Numbered from the stretch's first letter, positions 42,033-54,133 are shown. The stretch is DNA of 64,000 bases from an uncultured Rhodospirillaceae bacterium (GCA_943787205.1 CALSLN010000008.1:87498-151497), one strand, 5' to 3'. The notes: generated by a model not told the origin, from the sequence alone. Program-made: numbers and translations.

Positions 42033-44054
42033 TTACCGATTGCGTCGGCGCACGAAGTTCCAAAGCAAAAGAACAACCCCAATAACTGCGAAAATAATCA
42101 TCCATCGCGCGTTGTCATTGGGTGGCTGAATGGTTGCTTCATCGTCACTTTGCGTAGATGTGATCTCGGAATCCACTCGGCCCGCAGCCAAACCTGATGC
42201 CTTTTGCTCATCAAGCCACCACGTCGATATTGCAATGCCGCGAAGCGGCACAGCATCTGGGTGAGAAAACTTATTCCACGATGACACGCGAATATCCGCA
42301 GAGTGCCAGTTCGGAATGACGTAGTGACCCCACTGCAAAATACGGTCAAGCGCTCGTGTATGTGCGATAAGCTCTTCACGATTCTCAACTACAATGAGTT
42401 GCTCAATAATTTCGTCTACAGCAGGTATTTTGATTCCGGCAAAGTTTCGCGATCCTTCTTGATTAGCTGCTGAAGAGCCCCAGTATTCTCTTTGCTCATT
42501 CCCGGGTGAAATCGATTGGCCCCAGGGAAAGACGATCATGTCAAAATCGAATGCCTGAATGCGATTAACCCATTGGGAGACATCAACAGTGCGCATAGTG
42601 ACCTTAACCCCAAGGCGCTCAAGGTTTTGGATCATAGGGCCGGTAATGCGTTCAAACGTTGGCGACCGTAGAAGAACCTCAAACTCAAGAACATCGCCGC
42701 TCTCGTTGACAAGCCCTTTTTCTGATTGTTTCCAACCCGCCTCCTCCAACATCGCGCGCGCCGCAAGCAAGTTCTCTCTCGCATTTCCGCTGCCATCCGT
42801 GGTCGGTGGGTTGTACTCCTCAGTAAACACCTCGGACGGCAACACATCGCGATAGCGTTCGAGAATTTCAAGCTCACGGCCTTGCGGCAACCCTGTCGCA
42901 CCCAGTTCAGAATTTTGGAAATAGCTCCGAGTCCGCCTGTACTGGTCGTAGAAAATCGTCTTATTAGTCCAAGGAAAATCAAAGGCATAAGCTAACGCCT
43001 GGCGCACACGCTTATCTGCAAACATCGCGCGGCGGGTATTGTAGACAAAACCCTGCATGCCAACGGGCGTGAAATCTTCAAAAGACTCTTTAATGATGCG
43101 GCCGCTGTCTAAATCCCTGCCATCATAACCAATGGCCCAGTTCCGGGCTGAATTCTCGTATCGAATGTCATATTCACCAGCAAGAAAGGCCTCGAAACCA
43201 ACGGTCTCATCGCGATAATAGTCGAACCGAACAACATCAAAGTTAAATCTACCGACGTTGGTAGGCAGGTCAGCACCCCAATAATTCTCGACCCGCTCGT
43301 ACTCAACAAAACGACCTGCCTCAAAATCTTTAATGCGATACGGGCCACTACCCAGTGCACCGACAAGCCCGCCTTCAGAAAACTCTTTGTCCGCCCAGTA
43401 GGCTTCCGACAGAACGGGCATTTGACCGATAATCAAAGGCAATTCGGTGTTGCCATCCGACTTAAAAAAGAAGGTGACTTCTCGATCGCCCGTCTTTTCT
43501 ACGCGATCAACATCACCGTAATAAGATTGATAAAGCGGTTGACCTTCCGTCATCAAAATATCGAAGGAAAAAATGATGTCGCCGACGGTGATTTGTGTGC
43601 CGTCTTGAAAGCGTGCTTCTGGCCGTAAACGAAAGCGAACGTAAGATCGGTCTTTGGGTACTTCTATAGATTCCGCGATAAGCCCGTATACCGTAAAGGG
43701 CTCATCTAAACTGCCAACCACCAGCCCCTCTGAAATGACCGGGTAAATTCCGGGCAAAGCGCCGTGTTGGTATAAGGCCGCAAGGCCCGCGGCAGGTGTC
43801 CCTTTTAAAACAAAGGGATTCAGAGAATCAAAAGAAGACGATGTAGCCCGAAGCGTGATTTTTCCACCCTTCGGTGCATTTGGATTAACGTAGTCAAAGT
43901 GCTTGAAATCAAGGCCGTACTTTGGTGCGCCATGAAGAGCAAAGCCGTGCACATGCTTATCGTACTCAGCTGAAACCGGTGCCGCTCCAACAAATAGGGC
44001 GGCGGTGATGCATACACTGAGAAAGTGACGCGGATCAATTTTGATGAGTGTCAC
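42033..44054 (-). CDS. yejA: Peptide ABC importer periplasmic binding protein
   Basis: This large family-5 binding protein (about 673 aa) is the substrate receptor of the Yej importer. A signal peptide (VCITAALFVGAAPVSA) is followed by the YejA-type start HGFALHGAPKYGLDFKHFDYVNPNAPKGG and AYAFDFPWTNKTIFYDQYRR. Unusually for a binding protein, the C-terminus ends in a hydrophobic segment (WMIIFAVIGVVLLLWNFV) and RRRNR, so it may stay anchored in the inner membrane. The GTG at 44054 starts 1 nt after the hisN stop, with AGGAG 10 nt upstream; 44102 is in frame but overlaps hisN. Confidence 0.9.
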   Translation of the reverse strand: MTLIKIDPRHFLSVCITAALFVGAAPVSAEYDKHVHGFALHGAPKYGLDFKHFDYVNPNAPKGGKITLRATSSSFDSLNPFVLKGTPAAGLAALYQHGALPGIYPVISEGLVVGSLDEPFTVYGLIAESIEVPKDRSYVRFRLRPEARFQDGTQITVGDIIFSFDILMTEGQPLYQSYYGDVDRVEKTGDREVTFFFKSDGNTELPLIIGQMPVLSEAYWADKEFSEGGLVGALGSGPYRIKDFEAGRFVEYERVENYWGADLPTNVGRFNFDVVRFDYYRDETVGFEAFLAGEYDIRYENSARNWAIGYDGRDLDSGRIIKESFEDFTPVGMQGFVYNTRRAMFADKRVRQALAYAFDFPWTNKTIFYDQYRRTRSYFQNSELGATGLPQGRELEILERYRDVLPSEVFTEEYNPPTTDGSGNARENLLAARAMLEEAGWKQSEKGLVNESGDVLEFEVLLRSPTFERITGPMIQNLERLGVKVTMRTVDVSQWVNRIQAFDFDMIVFPWGQSISPGNEQREYWGSSAANQEGSRNFAGIKIPAVDEIIEQLIVVENREELIAHTRALDRILQWGHYVIPNWHSADIRVSSWNKFSHPDAVPLRGIAISTWWLDEQKASGLAAGRVDSEITSTQSDDEATIQPPNDNARWMIIFAVIGVVLLLWNFVRRRNR

Positions 44055-44055
44055 G

Positions 44056-44847
44056 TTATGCAGACTCCTGTGAGAGAACGTTGACAGCCGCGTCATGTAC
44101 ACGGCGATCTCCGGACGCCAAAACTTGGCGCTCGGCTGTGCCGGTCAAACGGGCGCCCGACCAATCGGTCATGACGCCTCCAGCACTTTCAATAATCGGC
44201 ACCATGGCTCCGAACTCATAAACACTAAGTTTTTCGCAAGCCACGTCCGTCCATCCGCTAGCAACCATGCCGTAGTGGTAACAATCAGTACCGCCGAATC
44301 GGCGTAGCTTGACGGCCTCGGTTAGTCGATCGACGCAGATGAGTTCTTCTGCTGTAAAAAAGTCAGGCGCCGTAATGTAGACAGACGCGCGATCAAGGCT
44401 ATCACAGGGCCGCACGTTAGCTGGCGCGCCGTTCAGCGTTGTCGCCAAACCGGCTCCACCAGACCATCGGTCTTTCAAAACAGGCTGATCCACCAAACCA
44501 AGCCACGGCACGCCGTCCTTCAGGACACCGACGATCGTCGTGAACAGAGGCACGCCGTTAATAAAGGAAACGGTGCCGTCGATCGGATCGAGCACCCATA
44601 CGAACTCTGCGTCTTCTTTTTCCGCGCCGTATTCTTCGCCAATGATTCCGTGATCCGGAAAAGCCTCATTGATTAGACGGCGCAACGCAGCCTCGGTCTC
44701 ACGATCAGCCCGCGTGACGGGACTCTCATCCGACTTATCTTCAATGGTGAGGTTCGTTCGAAAGTAGGGAAGCGTTATCTCGGACGCCGCATCAGCAAGC
44801 CTGTGTGCTAATGCAACAAACGCCTCTGCCTGAACGGCTTCTGACAT
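44056..44847 (-). CDS. hisN: Inositol-monophosphatase family protein, probably histidinol-phosphatase
   Basis: This 263-residue Mg-dependent phosphatase has the IMPase signature: acidic Glu in GIIGEEYGAE, WVLDPIDGTVSFINGVPLF (the DPIDGT metal motif) and the second motif near AMVPIIESAGGVMTDWSG. The GG-x-DCYHYGMVASG segment resembles HisN histidinol-phosphatases of alphaproteobacteria. It may catalyse the histidinol-phosphate step of histidine synthesis; other IMPase roles (CysQ, SuhB) are possible. It precedes yejA by 1 nt. Confidence 0.82.
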   Translation of the reverse strand: MSEAVQAEAFVALAHRLADAASEITLPYFRTNLTIEDKSDESPVTRADRETEAALRRLINEAFPDHGIIGEEYGAEKEDAEFVWVLDPIDGTVSFINGVPLFTTIVGVLKDGVPWLGLVDQPVLKDRWSGGAGLATTLNGAPANVRPCDSLDRASVYITAPDFFTAEELICVDRLTEAVKLRRFGGTDCYHYGMVASGWTDVACEKLSVYEFGAMVPIIESAGGVMTDWSGARLTGTAERQVLASGDRRVHDAAVNVLSQESA

Positions 44848-44859
44848 ATGGAGATACTG

Positions 44860-45522
44860 TTACGGTGTTTCCACTGAGTCCATGGCGTCACCAGCTGCAT
44901 CCATAACACCCTCAGCCGCTTCAGCTGTTTCTTCAATCGCGGCTTCAACCGCATCCAAAACAACTTCCGGTGGGCTATCGGTTTTACTCATCAGGAACTT
45001 GATGACACTGGCGCGATCCTTCGGCTTACGAAGACCGATAAAAGACATCGTGCCCTTAGGCGCGACACTTTTTGGATCTTCCAGATAGGCGTTCAACGCG
45101 TCATAGGTCCAAACATCTGCACCGGCAAGAATCGATTCGGACAACTTGAAGTCGCCACGATCATGGGTCGCAAGAGTAGCGCCAACAATGTTGTGTAGGT
45201 TCGGGCCCGTTCCATTGCGCTCACCTGCATCAAAGGTGTGGCAGGACTGACACTTCTTCGCCACCTTCGCGCCATCTGAGACACTCGCCGCAGCCAACAA
45301 TGGCTTAACGTCAACAATACCCTCATCGACAACTTCGCCACCACTACCAGCGCCAAAGCCCTCGGGAATTTCAATCTCATATCCGAAGGTTTCAACACCC
45401 TCGTCTCCCGGCACCAGGAAGTGACTGACTTCATTTGCTCCAACGGTGAGCCAGATCGCGGCAAAGCCAGCCATCATGGCGGAGTTGGACTTGAACTTGT
45501 CGGGTGACGGTTTTTCAGACAT
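44860..45522 (-). CDS. Membrane-anchored c-type cytochrome (CycM-like)
   Basis: This protein (about 220 aa) has an uncleaved N-terminal membrane anchor (SAMMAGFAAIWLTVGANEV) and one class I cytochrome c domain. The heme site is KKCQSCHTF (CxxCH), with the family's GPNLHNIVG and a distal Met in KGTMSFIG. This matches the membrane cytochrome c-552/CycM that carries electrons from bc1 to a terminal oxidase. A C-terminal tail rich in Ala, Glu and Asp is extra. The ATG at 45522 is preferred for GGGAA 8 nt upstream; 45546 is in frame. Confidence 0.9.
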   Translation of the reverse strand: MSEKPSPDKFKSNSAMMAGFAAIWLTVGANEVSHFLVPGDEGVETFGYEIEIPEGFGAGSGGEVVDEGIVDVKPLLAAASVSDGAKVAKKCQSCHTFDAGERNGTGPNLHNIVGATLATHDRGDFKLSESILAGADVWTYDALNAYLEDPKSVAPKGTMSFIGLRKPKDRASVIKFLMSKTDSPPEVVLDAVEAAIEETAEAAEGVMDAAGDAMDSVETP

Positions 45523-45702
45523 TTTTCGGTTCCCAGCGGGTAACATTCGCTTTTCCCATAAAGGGTTCAGCGGTGAATCTCAACATGTATCCTGTACGTT
45601 TGCCTATTATCCCGGTCTCAGGCAAAAAAGTGAAGCCTTTCCGTGACTTGGGCAAAAAAGGGATACGATGCGAATAGTTATTAAAAAGGGGCTGATTTAG
45701 CC

Positions 45703-46443
45703 ATGACACAGAACGGAACTTTAGTTGTCATTCCGGCGCGTTTGGCCTCATCTCGCCTGCCAGACAAGCCTTTGGCTCTCATCGGCGATGATCCGATGAT
45801 CATACACGTCTGGCGCCGAGCCGTTGAGGCCGATATCGGACCAGTTTTAGTGGCCTGTGGCGATAAAGCCATTGCGGATACCGTCGAACGGGCTGGCGGA
45901 ACAACGATCATGACGGACCCAGACCTGCCAAGCGGTTCGGACAGAGTCTGGTCAGCCGCGCAATCCTTTGATCCGGACGGAACCTATAATTGCATTGTTA
46001 ATGTCCAGGGAGACCTACCGTTTCTGGAACCACGACTCGTACAAGCTGCCGTTGAAGCACTGAGAGAAGGGCAAGCAGACATTGGAGCCTTAGTTTCAAA
46101 GATCACGGATCCCGATGAAATCAACAATCCAAGCGTTGTGAAAGTCGCTGTCGATTTTTCGGGCGACAAAAGCTGCGCGCCAGCTTTGTACTTCAGCAGA
46201 AGCGCGATCCCGTCCGGAGACGGACCGCTATACCACCACATCGGGATATACGCATACACACGCGACGCCCTAAAGCGCTTCGTATCCCTACAACCAGGCG
46301 GACTAGAGATTCGCGAGCGTCTCGAACAATTACGTGCCCTGGAAAACGGCATGCGCATCTCAGCCGGTCTCGTTGACACTGTTCCGTTCGGCGTCGATAC
46401 TCCCGCCGACCTTGAACGGGCTAGACGTATTCTAGCGTCTTAG
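45703..46443 (+). CDS. kdsB: 3-deoxy-manno-octulosonate cytidylyltransferase
   Basis: This 246-residue enzyme activates KDO with CTP to make CMP-KDO for lipid A inner core. The nucleotide site is VIPARLASSRLPDKPLA. NVQGDLPFLEP, YFSRSAIP and HIGIYAYTRDALKRF are the KdsB segments. AAGGGGC lies before the ATG. It is divergent from the cytochrome gene and is followed by pheA, the usual alphaproteobacterial arrangement. Its presence shows an LPS-bearing outer membrane. Confidence 0.95.
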   Translation: MTQNGTLVVIPARLASSRLPDKPLALIGDDPMIIHVWRRAVEADIGPVLVACGDKAIADTVERAGGTTIMTDPDLPSGSDRVWSAAQSFDPDGTYNCIVNVQGDLPFLEPRLVQAAVEALREGQADIGALVSKITDPDEINNPSVVKVAVDFSGDKSCAPALYFSRSAIPSGDGPLYHHIGIYAYTRDALKRFVSLQPGGLEIRERLEQLRALENGMRISAGLVDTVPFGVDTPADLERARRILAS

Positions 46444-46463
46444 CTGGTCCCAGAGCTGCTCCT

Positions 46464-47339
46464 ATGACATCCAAATCAAACCCCGCGAATACAATCTCCT
46501 TTCAGGGCGTTCTCGGCGCGAATTCGCATATGTCTTGCCAATCCGCCTACCCGGACATGACGCCGTTGCCGTGTGCAACATTCGATGAAGCCTTCGCAGC
46601 CGTCAGAGATGGCGACGCCCTCTATGGCATGATTCCAGTTGAGAATTCGGTCATGGGGCGGATTGCCGACATTCACCATATCCTTCCTGACTCAGGACTT
46701 CATATTGTCGGCGAACATTTTCAACGGGTGAACCATCACTTGCTCGCTGTTAAGGGAGCGACATTGGAAGGCCTAAAAACGATCGAGAGTCAGCTCCCAG
46801 CATTATCTCAATGTCGAACATTCATTCGCGAGCACGGACTGACACAGGTCACAGCCGGTGACACAGCAGGCGCCGCCAAAGATGTTGCAGAGCGCGGGGA
46901 CACTACTGTTGCTGCGATCGCGTCCTCACTGGCTGCCGAAATCTATGGTCTAGAAACACTGGCATCAGGAATCGAAGACGCCGAGCACAATACGACCCGC
47001 TTTATTGTGATGGCCCGTGACCCGGTTATCCCACCCTTGGATGACAACACTGTGGTCACCTCTTTCGTGTTTCGCGTTCGAAGCGTACCAGCCGCGTTGT
47101 ACAAAGCCCTCGGCGGGTTCGCCACCAACAGCGTGAACATCACTAAGTTAGAAAGTTATTTGGTGGACGGACATTTCACCGCCGCTCAATTTTATGCGGA
47201 TATCGAAGGGCACCCTGACGACCGGTCAGTCAAGCTCGCTCTTGAAGAATTGGCGTTCTATTCCAAGGAATTGAAAATACTCGGCACCTATCCAGCTCAA
47301 CCATATCGACTGGAGTCCACAACACCGGAAGACGATTAG
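46464..47339 (+). CDS. pheA: Prephenate dehydratase
   Basis: This 291-residue enzyme converts prephenate to phenylpyruvate in phenylalanine synthesis. The catalytic domain shows FQGVLGANSHMSC, IPVENSVMGRIADIHHIL and the NTTRFIVM motif with the essential Thr-Arg-Phe. The C-terminal ACT domain (VTSFVFRVRSVPAALYKALGGF, ITKLESYLVDG) should mediate phenylalanine feedback. It lacks a chorismate mutase domain. It starts 20 bp after kdsB and converges with nudC. Confidence 0.95.
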   Translation: MTSKSNPANTISFQGVLGANSHMSCQSAYPDMTPLPCATFDEAFAAVRDGDALYGMIPVENSVMGRIADIHHILPDSGLHIVGEHFQRVNHHLLAVKGATLEGLKTIESQLPALSQCRTFIREHGLTQVTAGDTAGAAKDVAERGDTTVAAIASSLAAEIYGLETLASGIEDAEHNTTRFIVMARDPVIPPLDDNTVVTSFVFRVRSVPAALYKALGGFATNSVNITKLESYLVDGHFTAAQFYADIEGHPDDRSVKLALEELAFYSKELKILGTYPAQPYRLESTTPEDD

Positions 47340-47345
47340 ACACGT

Positions 47346-48281
47346 CTATTTTTCGGCGCGCCAATTCTCAAGCAGCATCCGAGCGATGGAGTGTCGGTTC
47401 GGTAACTTCGGGCCAGGCGTTTCGTCGCCCATTTCTCCATAAAACTTTAAATCCTCACGGGTGACCCACCGGATATCGTCCAACTCGTCGTCGTCAGGAT
47501 TGAATTCTGTCGTCGTGGCCTTGGCGTTGAATCCGAGCATCAGGGACGATGGAAAGGGCCACGGCTGAGACGCTTGGTAGACGACGTCCTTAACGAGCAC
47601 GCCAGTTTCTTCTTTTACTTCCCTGATCACGCACTCTTCAAGGGATTCTCCCGGTTCAACGAATCCAGCAACAACGGAATACATACCGTCTGGCCAGCGG
47701 CTCTGACGGCCAAGCAGACACTGTTGCCCATCCGGATGTTCGACAAGCGTGATGACGGCAGCATCGGTTCTTGGAAAGGCACGATAGCCGCAATCCGGAT
47801 CAGAGCAACGCCGGATATGCCCACCGTCTCGCGATTCGGTAGGCGCACCGCACCGACCACAATGCAGGTGATTCGCATGCCACAGGACCATACCCCGGGC
47901 GTAAGCCATCATCGCCGCCTGATCCGCGTCTAAAGATCCAACCCGCGCATGCAACGGCTCAAACACACCATCAATCTCAGGGTGGTCTGGGGCCTCTTCG
48001 CCATGGACGCTCAGAGCAAACCAAGGCGTTTCATTAGACAATCCAAGGAAAATAAAATCTAACGCAGACCCACCCAGGTGAGTCGCATCGCCAGAGGAAA
48101 TATACCGCGCGCCGCCTTCATGGATGTCGAATAGATGATTCCCATTCCAGATTGGCAGAACTCTCGCAGCTTCACTGACACGCAGGCGTTCAACATCTGA
48201 TTCGACCGGCCGGACAGCGGCAGCCCGATCCAAATTTACACCTGTGTAAGTGAGGCGCCAGGGTGATGCGGAATCAGTCAT
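47346..48281 (-). CDS. nudC: NADH pyrophosphatase / RNA-decapping Nudix hydrolase
   Basis: This 311-residue protein has the NudC layout. After an N-terminal domain comes a zinc ribbon with four cysteines (CGRCG and CSDPDCG), then the Nudix box GFVEPGESLEECVIREVKEETGV near residue 202 and the NAD-specific SQPWPFPSSLM motif. It hydrolyses NADH or NAD caps on RNA to NMN and AMP. The length is as expected. It lies 6 bp from the convergent pheA end. Confidence 0.95.
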   Translation of the reverse strand: MTDSASPWRLTYTGVNLDRAAAVRPVESDVERLRVSEAARVLPIWNGNHLFDIHEGGARYISSGDATHLGGSALDFIFLGLSNETPWFALSVHGEEAPDHPEIDGVFEPLHARVGSLDADQAAMMAYARGMVLWHANHLHCGRCGAPTESRDGGHIRRCSDPDCGYRAFPRTDAAVITLVEHPDGQQCLLGRQSRWPDGMYSVVAGFVEPGESLEECVIREVKEETGVLVKDVVYQASQPWPFPSSLMLGFNAKATTTEFNPDDDELDDIRWVTREDLKFYGEMGDETPGPKLPNRHSIARMLLENWRAEK

Positions 48282-48302
48282 AATTTCATAGACCTAGTGA
48301 GG

Positions 48303-48764
48303 TTAGTGACCGCGGTGATAAGGGTGACCAGTAAGAATGCAATGGGCGCGATACAATTGTTCCGCCACCAAAACACGCACCAACATATGCGGCCAAGTGA
48401 CAGACCCAAACGACAATACCAAATGGGCTTTATTCACGACCTCTGCGCCCAAGCCATCCGCGCCCCCGATAACAACGGCGAGCGTTCTTTCGCCATCGTC
48501 CCGCCATTGCCCGAGCTGATTTGCAAACTTTTCGCTATCGAGCGCTTTGCCACGAGAGTCTAAACACACGATTTTTGCACCTACTGGAATCGCGGCAAGC
48601 AAGCCATCCGCCTCTTGCTTGGCTTGTGCAGCATGGTCGTTCTTTGCACGCGCTTCAATTTCACGGACGTCGACGGTCCACGGCAACCTTTTAGTATAGG
48701 AGTCGATTAGCGTCTGCTCTGGCCCTGAGCGCAGCCGACCAACAGCGGCAACGATGATGTTCAT
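48303..48764 (-). CDS. rlmH: 23S rRNA pseudouridine-1915 N3-methyltransferase
   Basis: This 153-residue SPOUT methyltransferase modifies pseudouridine 1915 in helix 69 of 23S rRNA. It shows the RlmH start MNIIVAAVGRLRSGPEQTL, the SAM knot segment VVIGGADGLG, LSFGSVTWPHMLVRVLVAEQ and the GHPYHRGH C-terminus that contacts the ribosome. It follows rsfS after 45 bp, as in most alphaproteobacteria. Confidence 0.96.
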   Translation of the reverse strand: MNIIVAAVGRLRSGPEQTLIDSYTKRLPWTVDVREIEARAKNDHAAQAKQEADGLLAAIPVGAKIVCLDSRGKALDSEKFANQLGQWRDDGERTLAVVIGGADGLGAEVVNKAHLVLSFGSVTWPHMLVRVLVAEQLYRAHCILTGHPYHRGH

Positions 48765-48809
48765 TGCTCAGGCTCGCGTGATATCAGCATAGACAAAGAC
48801 GTTGAATGA

Positions 48810-49250
48810 CTATGCGGTTTGGACAGACGGTTCGTTTTTCTCTTCAGTCTCAGGAGAGAGAGCCCATATCTTTTCGATATTATAGAAGGCACGCACTTCT
48901 GGCCTGAACAGATGAATGATGACGTCGCCAGCATCGATCAAAATCCAATCGCTTTGCGCCCGCCCCTCAGTCTTGGGGTAAATGCCAAGCGCCTTCAGCT
49001 TTTCAACAATATGTTCCGTCATAGCGCTCACAAGGCGCCCTGAATTGCCCGACGCGACTATCATTCGGTCTGCGATGGAGGTTTTGCCGACAAGGTCGAT
49101 AGTTACCATGTCTAAGGCTTGATCATCCTCTAGGGATGCTTCGATGCATTCGACCATTTGCTCCAGGTCGACCGGAGTATGTGGTGAGTTAATGATCAAC
49201 TCCCCCTGTGGGTCCATTACGCCGGCCTTGGCACCTGAGGTGCTAGTCAT
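48810..49250 (-). CDS. rsfS: Ribosomal silencing factor RsfS
   Basis: This protein (about 146 aa) binds L14 and blocks subunit joining under nutrient limitation. The RsfS domain includes MVTIDLVGKTSIADRMIVASGNS and TEGRAQSDWILIDAGDVIIHLF, ending in the usual EVRAFYNIEKIW. The true start is the ATG at 49250, overlapping the nadD end by 8 bp; the open frame to 49436 is an extension inside nadD. A 40-residue N-terminal segment precedes the conserved domain. Confidence 0.92.
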   Translation of the reverse strand: MTSTSGAKAGVMDPQGELIINSPHTPVDLEQMVECIEASLEDDQALDMVTIDLVGKTSIADRMIVASGNSGRLVSAMTEHIVEKLKALGIYPKTEGRAQSDWILIDAGDVIIHLFRPEVRAFYNIEKIWALSPETEEKNEPSVQTA

Positions 49251-49845
49251 TGTAGTGAGACCGAATTTCTGAAGACGATGCACTGTGCTGTCGTTGCGAC
49301 ACATAAACCCACATGGGCTGTGTCTTTTGCCACAAAGCGAGTGGCTTTGAAGCGCGCAGCCGACGAGAAGCGAACCGCCACGAAGCCATTCCGGACAACG
49401 CCTTATGAGAATAAGGCGAACGGTCGAAAACTGCAACGTGGACAGTTTTAAATATTCTTGACCATCGTGACCATGCCGGGATTTGCGTCAGATTATCGGC
49501 ACCCATAAGCCACACGAACTGCGCTTTGGGGAATCGCCGCTTTAGAAGATCTAGGGTTTTCCAGGTTCGATCAGAACCCAATCCACGCTCGATGTCCGTC
49601 ACTTTAATCCAAGGCGGCAAGCCCATGGACTGCGCTGTTGAGACACGCTCATCAAGCCCCGCCATGCCTTTGGTAGGTTTTAGGGGGTTTTGTGGGCTCA
49701 CCAACCACCACACTTGGTCTAGGCCTAGCCGTCTCTTAGCCTCGAGACTAATGTGAAGGTGACCCTCATGCGCTGGGTTAAAAGACCCGCCAAGCAGGCC
49801 AATTTTTATACGGCGGCTGTCCCCCCACCGTGATGGCATGAACAT
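49243..49845 (-). CDS. nadD: Nicotinate-nucleotide adenylyltransferase
   Basis: This 200-residue enzyme adenylates NaMN to NaAD in NAD synthesis. It begins with the nucleotidyltransferase motif IGLLGGSFNPAHEGHLHIS (HxGH). SPQNPLKP, FVWLMGADNL and the late SSSEIRSHY (the ISxTxIR-like motif, here with Ser-Glu) follow. The C-terminus is slightly shorter than usual. It lies between proA and rsfS. Confidence 0.92.
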   Translation of the reverse strand: MFMPSRWGDSRRIKIGLLGGSFNPAHEGHLHISLEAKRRLGLDQVWWLVSPQNPLKPTKGMAGLDERVSTAQSMGLPPWIKVTDIERGLGSDRTWKTLDLLKRRFPKAQFVWLMGADNLTQIPAWSRWSRIFKTVHVAVFDRSPYSHKALSGMASWRFASRRLRASKPLALWQKTQPMWVYVSQRQHSASSSEIRSHYND

Positions 49846-49860
49846 TTCTACACCCGTGCC

Positions 49861-51150
49861 TCAGGCTCGCGTCGTGCCATCGCCACGCACCTTGTACTTA
49901 AAAGTCGTTAGCTGCTCGACGCCGACCGGGCCGCGAGCATGCATCTTCCCAGTGGCAATCCCGATCTCAGCGCCCATACCGAATTCCCCGCCGTCGGCAA
50001 ATTGTGTCGATGCATTGTGCATAACAATCGCGCTAGAGAGTCCATTCATGAAGTCTTCGGCGGCCTGAGCGTTCTCAGTGATGATGGCGTCGGTATGCTC
50101 AGAGCCGTGCGTATTGATATGGGCAATAGCTTCGTCAACGTCAGCGACCATTTTGACGGACACAATGGCATCTAGGTATTCAGTATCCCAATCCACATCC
50201 GTCGCTGCGACAACTTTTTCGTTTATGGCCTGTACCGATTCATCACCACGCACTTCACACCCTGCCGCTATTAGGTCTTCAAGGATGAGAGGTAGAACTG
50301 AATTAACAACGGCGCGATCCACCAGAAGCGTTTCCATCGCGCCGCAAATCCCTGTACGCCGCATTTTGGCATTCAATGCAACACGACGCGCCTTATCTGC
50401 ATCCGCATCCTCGTGGATGTACGTGTGACACAACCCAACGAGGTGTTGGAAGGTCGGCACGCGACTCTCGCGCATCACGCGTTCCGTTAATGACTGACCG
50501 CCACGAGGCACAATGACGTCGATATAATCCGTCATGACCAACATTTTACCCACAGCTGCACGATCTGTCGTCGGTACCATTTGGATACACGCCTCCGGAA
50601 GGCCTGCTTCAGCAAGACCTTTGTGCAAGCAGGCCAAAATGGCACGCGAACTATGAAAGCTCTCTGATCCGCCCCTTAAAATACAAGCGTTACCCGCTTT
50701 CAAGCACAGCGCACCGGCATCTGCGGTCACGTTGGGACGAGATTCATAAATAACGCCAATCACGCCCAAAGGCATACGAACGCGTTCGATTTTTAGGCCA
50801 CTGGGCTGTTCCCAATCAGCGATGATTTCGCCGACGGGATCTTTAAGGCCAGCAACCGCTTCGAGCCCCCTAGCCATTCCTTCGATACGGTCTTCGTTCA
50901 GCTCAAGCCGGTCCATCAGCGCTGCGGTCAGGCCCTTGGTACGGCCGGCATCCATGTCGATTGTGTTCTGAGCAATGAGGGCAGACGAATCTGCGCGGAG
51001 AGACGTAGCCGCTGCCAGAAGAGCAGCGTTCTTTGTCTCGGCCGGAACATTGGCCAGCTCGCGTGACGCCGCAACAGCATCTCTGCCGACCGCCTCCATA
51101 ACGGCGTCAATGTTGTCACCCACTGTATCTGTTTGTCCCGCGCCATCCAT
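49861..51150 (-). CDS. proA: Gamma-glutamyl phosphate reductase
   Basis: This 429-residue NADPH-dependent enzyme reduces gamma-glutamyl phosphate to glutamate semialdehyde in proline synthesis. It has the aldehyde-dehydrogenase-like fold with [32 protein letters not shown] and the catalytic Cys in [15 protein letters not shown], ending with [15 protein letters not shown] in slightly varied form (ARGPVGVEQ). GGAG precedes the ATG. It is downstream of proB in the obgE-proB-proA-nadD block. Confidence 0.95.
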   Translation of the reverse strand: MDGAGQTDTVGDNIDAVMEAVGRDAVAASRELANVPAETKNAALLAAATSLRADSSALIAQNTIDMDAGRTKGLTAALMDRLELNEDRIEGMARGLEAVAGLKDPVGEIIADWEQPSGLKIERVRMPLGVIGVIYESRPNVTADAGALCLKAGNACILRGGSESFHSSRAILACLHKGLAEAGLPEACIQMVPTTDRAAVGKMLVMTDYIDVIVPRGGQSLTERVMRESRVPTFQHLVGLCHTYIHEDADADKARRVALNAKMRRTGICGAMETLLVDRAVVNSVLPLILEDLIAAGCEVRGDESVQAINEKVVAATDVDWDTEYLDAIVSVKMVADVDEAIAHINTHGSEHTDAIITENAQAAEDFMNGLSSAIVMHNASTQFADGGEFGMGAEIGIATGKMHARGPVGVEQLTTFKYKVRGDGTTRA

Positions 51151-51217
51151 GGCGTTTCTCCTCGTCGGTGCCGGTAGTCCAAGAAGACTCCGTCACACCG
51201 CCTATTATAGTCCAACC

Positions 51218-53394
<2,177 letters not shown>

Positions 53395-53404
53395 TCATCA
53401 CGAT

Positions 53405-53440
53405 GAAACAAAGAAAAAGGGGAATGGACGTCCATTCCCC
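53405..53440 (-). terminator. Rho-independent terminator after rpmA
   Basis: A 10-bp perfect stem (GGGGAATGGA/TCCATTCCCC with a 2-bp CG centre, 53419-53440) is followed on the minus strand by TTTTTCTTTGTTT. It lies between rpmA and obgE. This is the clearest intrinsic terminator in the window; some transcripts may read through into obgE. Confidence 0.85.
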
Positions 53441-53483
53441 TCGCATAACTTTGTCTGGTGACGGAACGTCGCAGTTAGATGCG

Positions 53484-53741
53484 TTAGCTCGCCGGGTCGA
53501 CGGACACGAAGGTACGTCCCTTGTATCCTTTACGGAAACTGACTTTGCCTTCAGTTAAAGCAAAGATTGTGAAGTCCCGGCCAAGCCCAACGTTTTCGCC
53601 CGGGTGCCACTTGGTACCGCACTGACGAATGATGATGTTGCCAGGAATAACGTTCTCGCCGCCGAACTTTTTGACGCCAAGCCGCTGACCCGGTGAGTCG
53701 CGGCCGTTACGGGAACTACCACCTGATTTTTTATGCGCCAT
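53484..53741 (-). CDS. rpmA: 50S ribosomal protein bL27
   Basis: This 85-residue protein starts [28 protein letters not shown], the canonical bL27 N-terminus that reaches toward the peptidyl-transferase centre, and continues with [23 protein letters not shown]. It starts 11 bp after rplU. Confidence 0.97.
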   Translation of the reverse strand: MAHKKSGGSSRNGRDSPGQRLGVKKFGGENVIPGNIIIRQCGTKWHPGENVGLGRDFTIFALTEGKVSFRKGYKGRTFVSVDPAS

Positions 53742-53752
53742 GAGTCAGTCTC

Positions 53753-54133
53753 CTACTTGCTGTCTTCAGCGGATGCGTCTACCGCATCGTCTTTTTTAGC
53801 CGCAGCCTTTTTGGCCGGTGCCTTTTTCTTCGCTGCTCCGCCGACATCAGTAATCTGCACAACTGTGAGATCCTGGCGATGACCAGCTTTACGAACATAA
53901 CCCTGGCGGCGCTTCTTCTTGAACACCACGATCTTGTCGCCGCGGGCTTGCTCAACAATCTTGCCTTGGACAGCAGCGCCCTCAACATGGGGGGTGCCGA
54001 TTTTGTCGCCAACCATAAGCACTTCATCAAATGTGACGGCTGCACCGGCGTCGCCCTTAAGGCTCTCGACAGTGATCACATCATCCTTGGCTACACGGTA
54101 CTGTTTACCGCCGGTCTTAATTACTGCGTGCAT
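53753..54133 (-). CDS. rplU: 50S ribosomal protein bL21 with basic C-terminal tail
   Basis: This 126-residue protein is bL21, beginning [18 protein letters not shown]. It contains the [19 protein letters not shown] segment that ends the normal fold near residue 100. About 25 further residues, rich in Lys and Ala then acidic, form an extension seen in some alphaproteobacteria. The start is the ATG at 54133; the open frame to 54199 has no ribosome site. Confidence 0.96.
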   Translation of the reverse strand: MHAVIKTGGKQYRVAKDDVITVESLKGDAGAAVTFDEVLMVGDKIGTPHVEGAAVQGKIVEQARGDKIVVFKKKRRQGYVRKAGHRQDLTVVQITDVGGAAKKKAPAKKAAAKKDDAVDASAEDSK

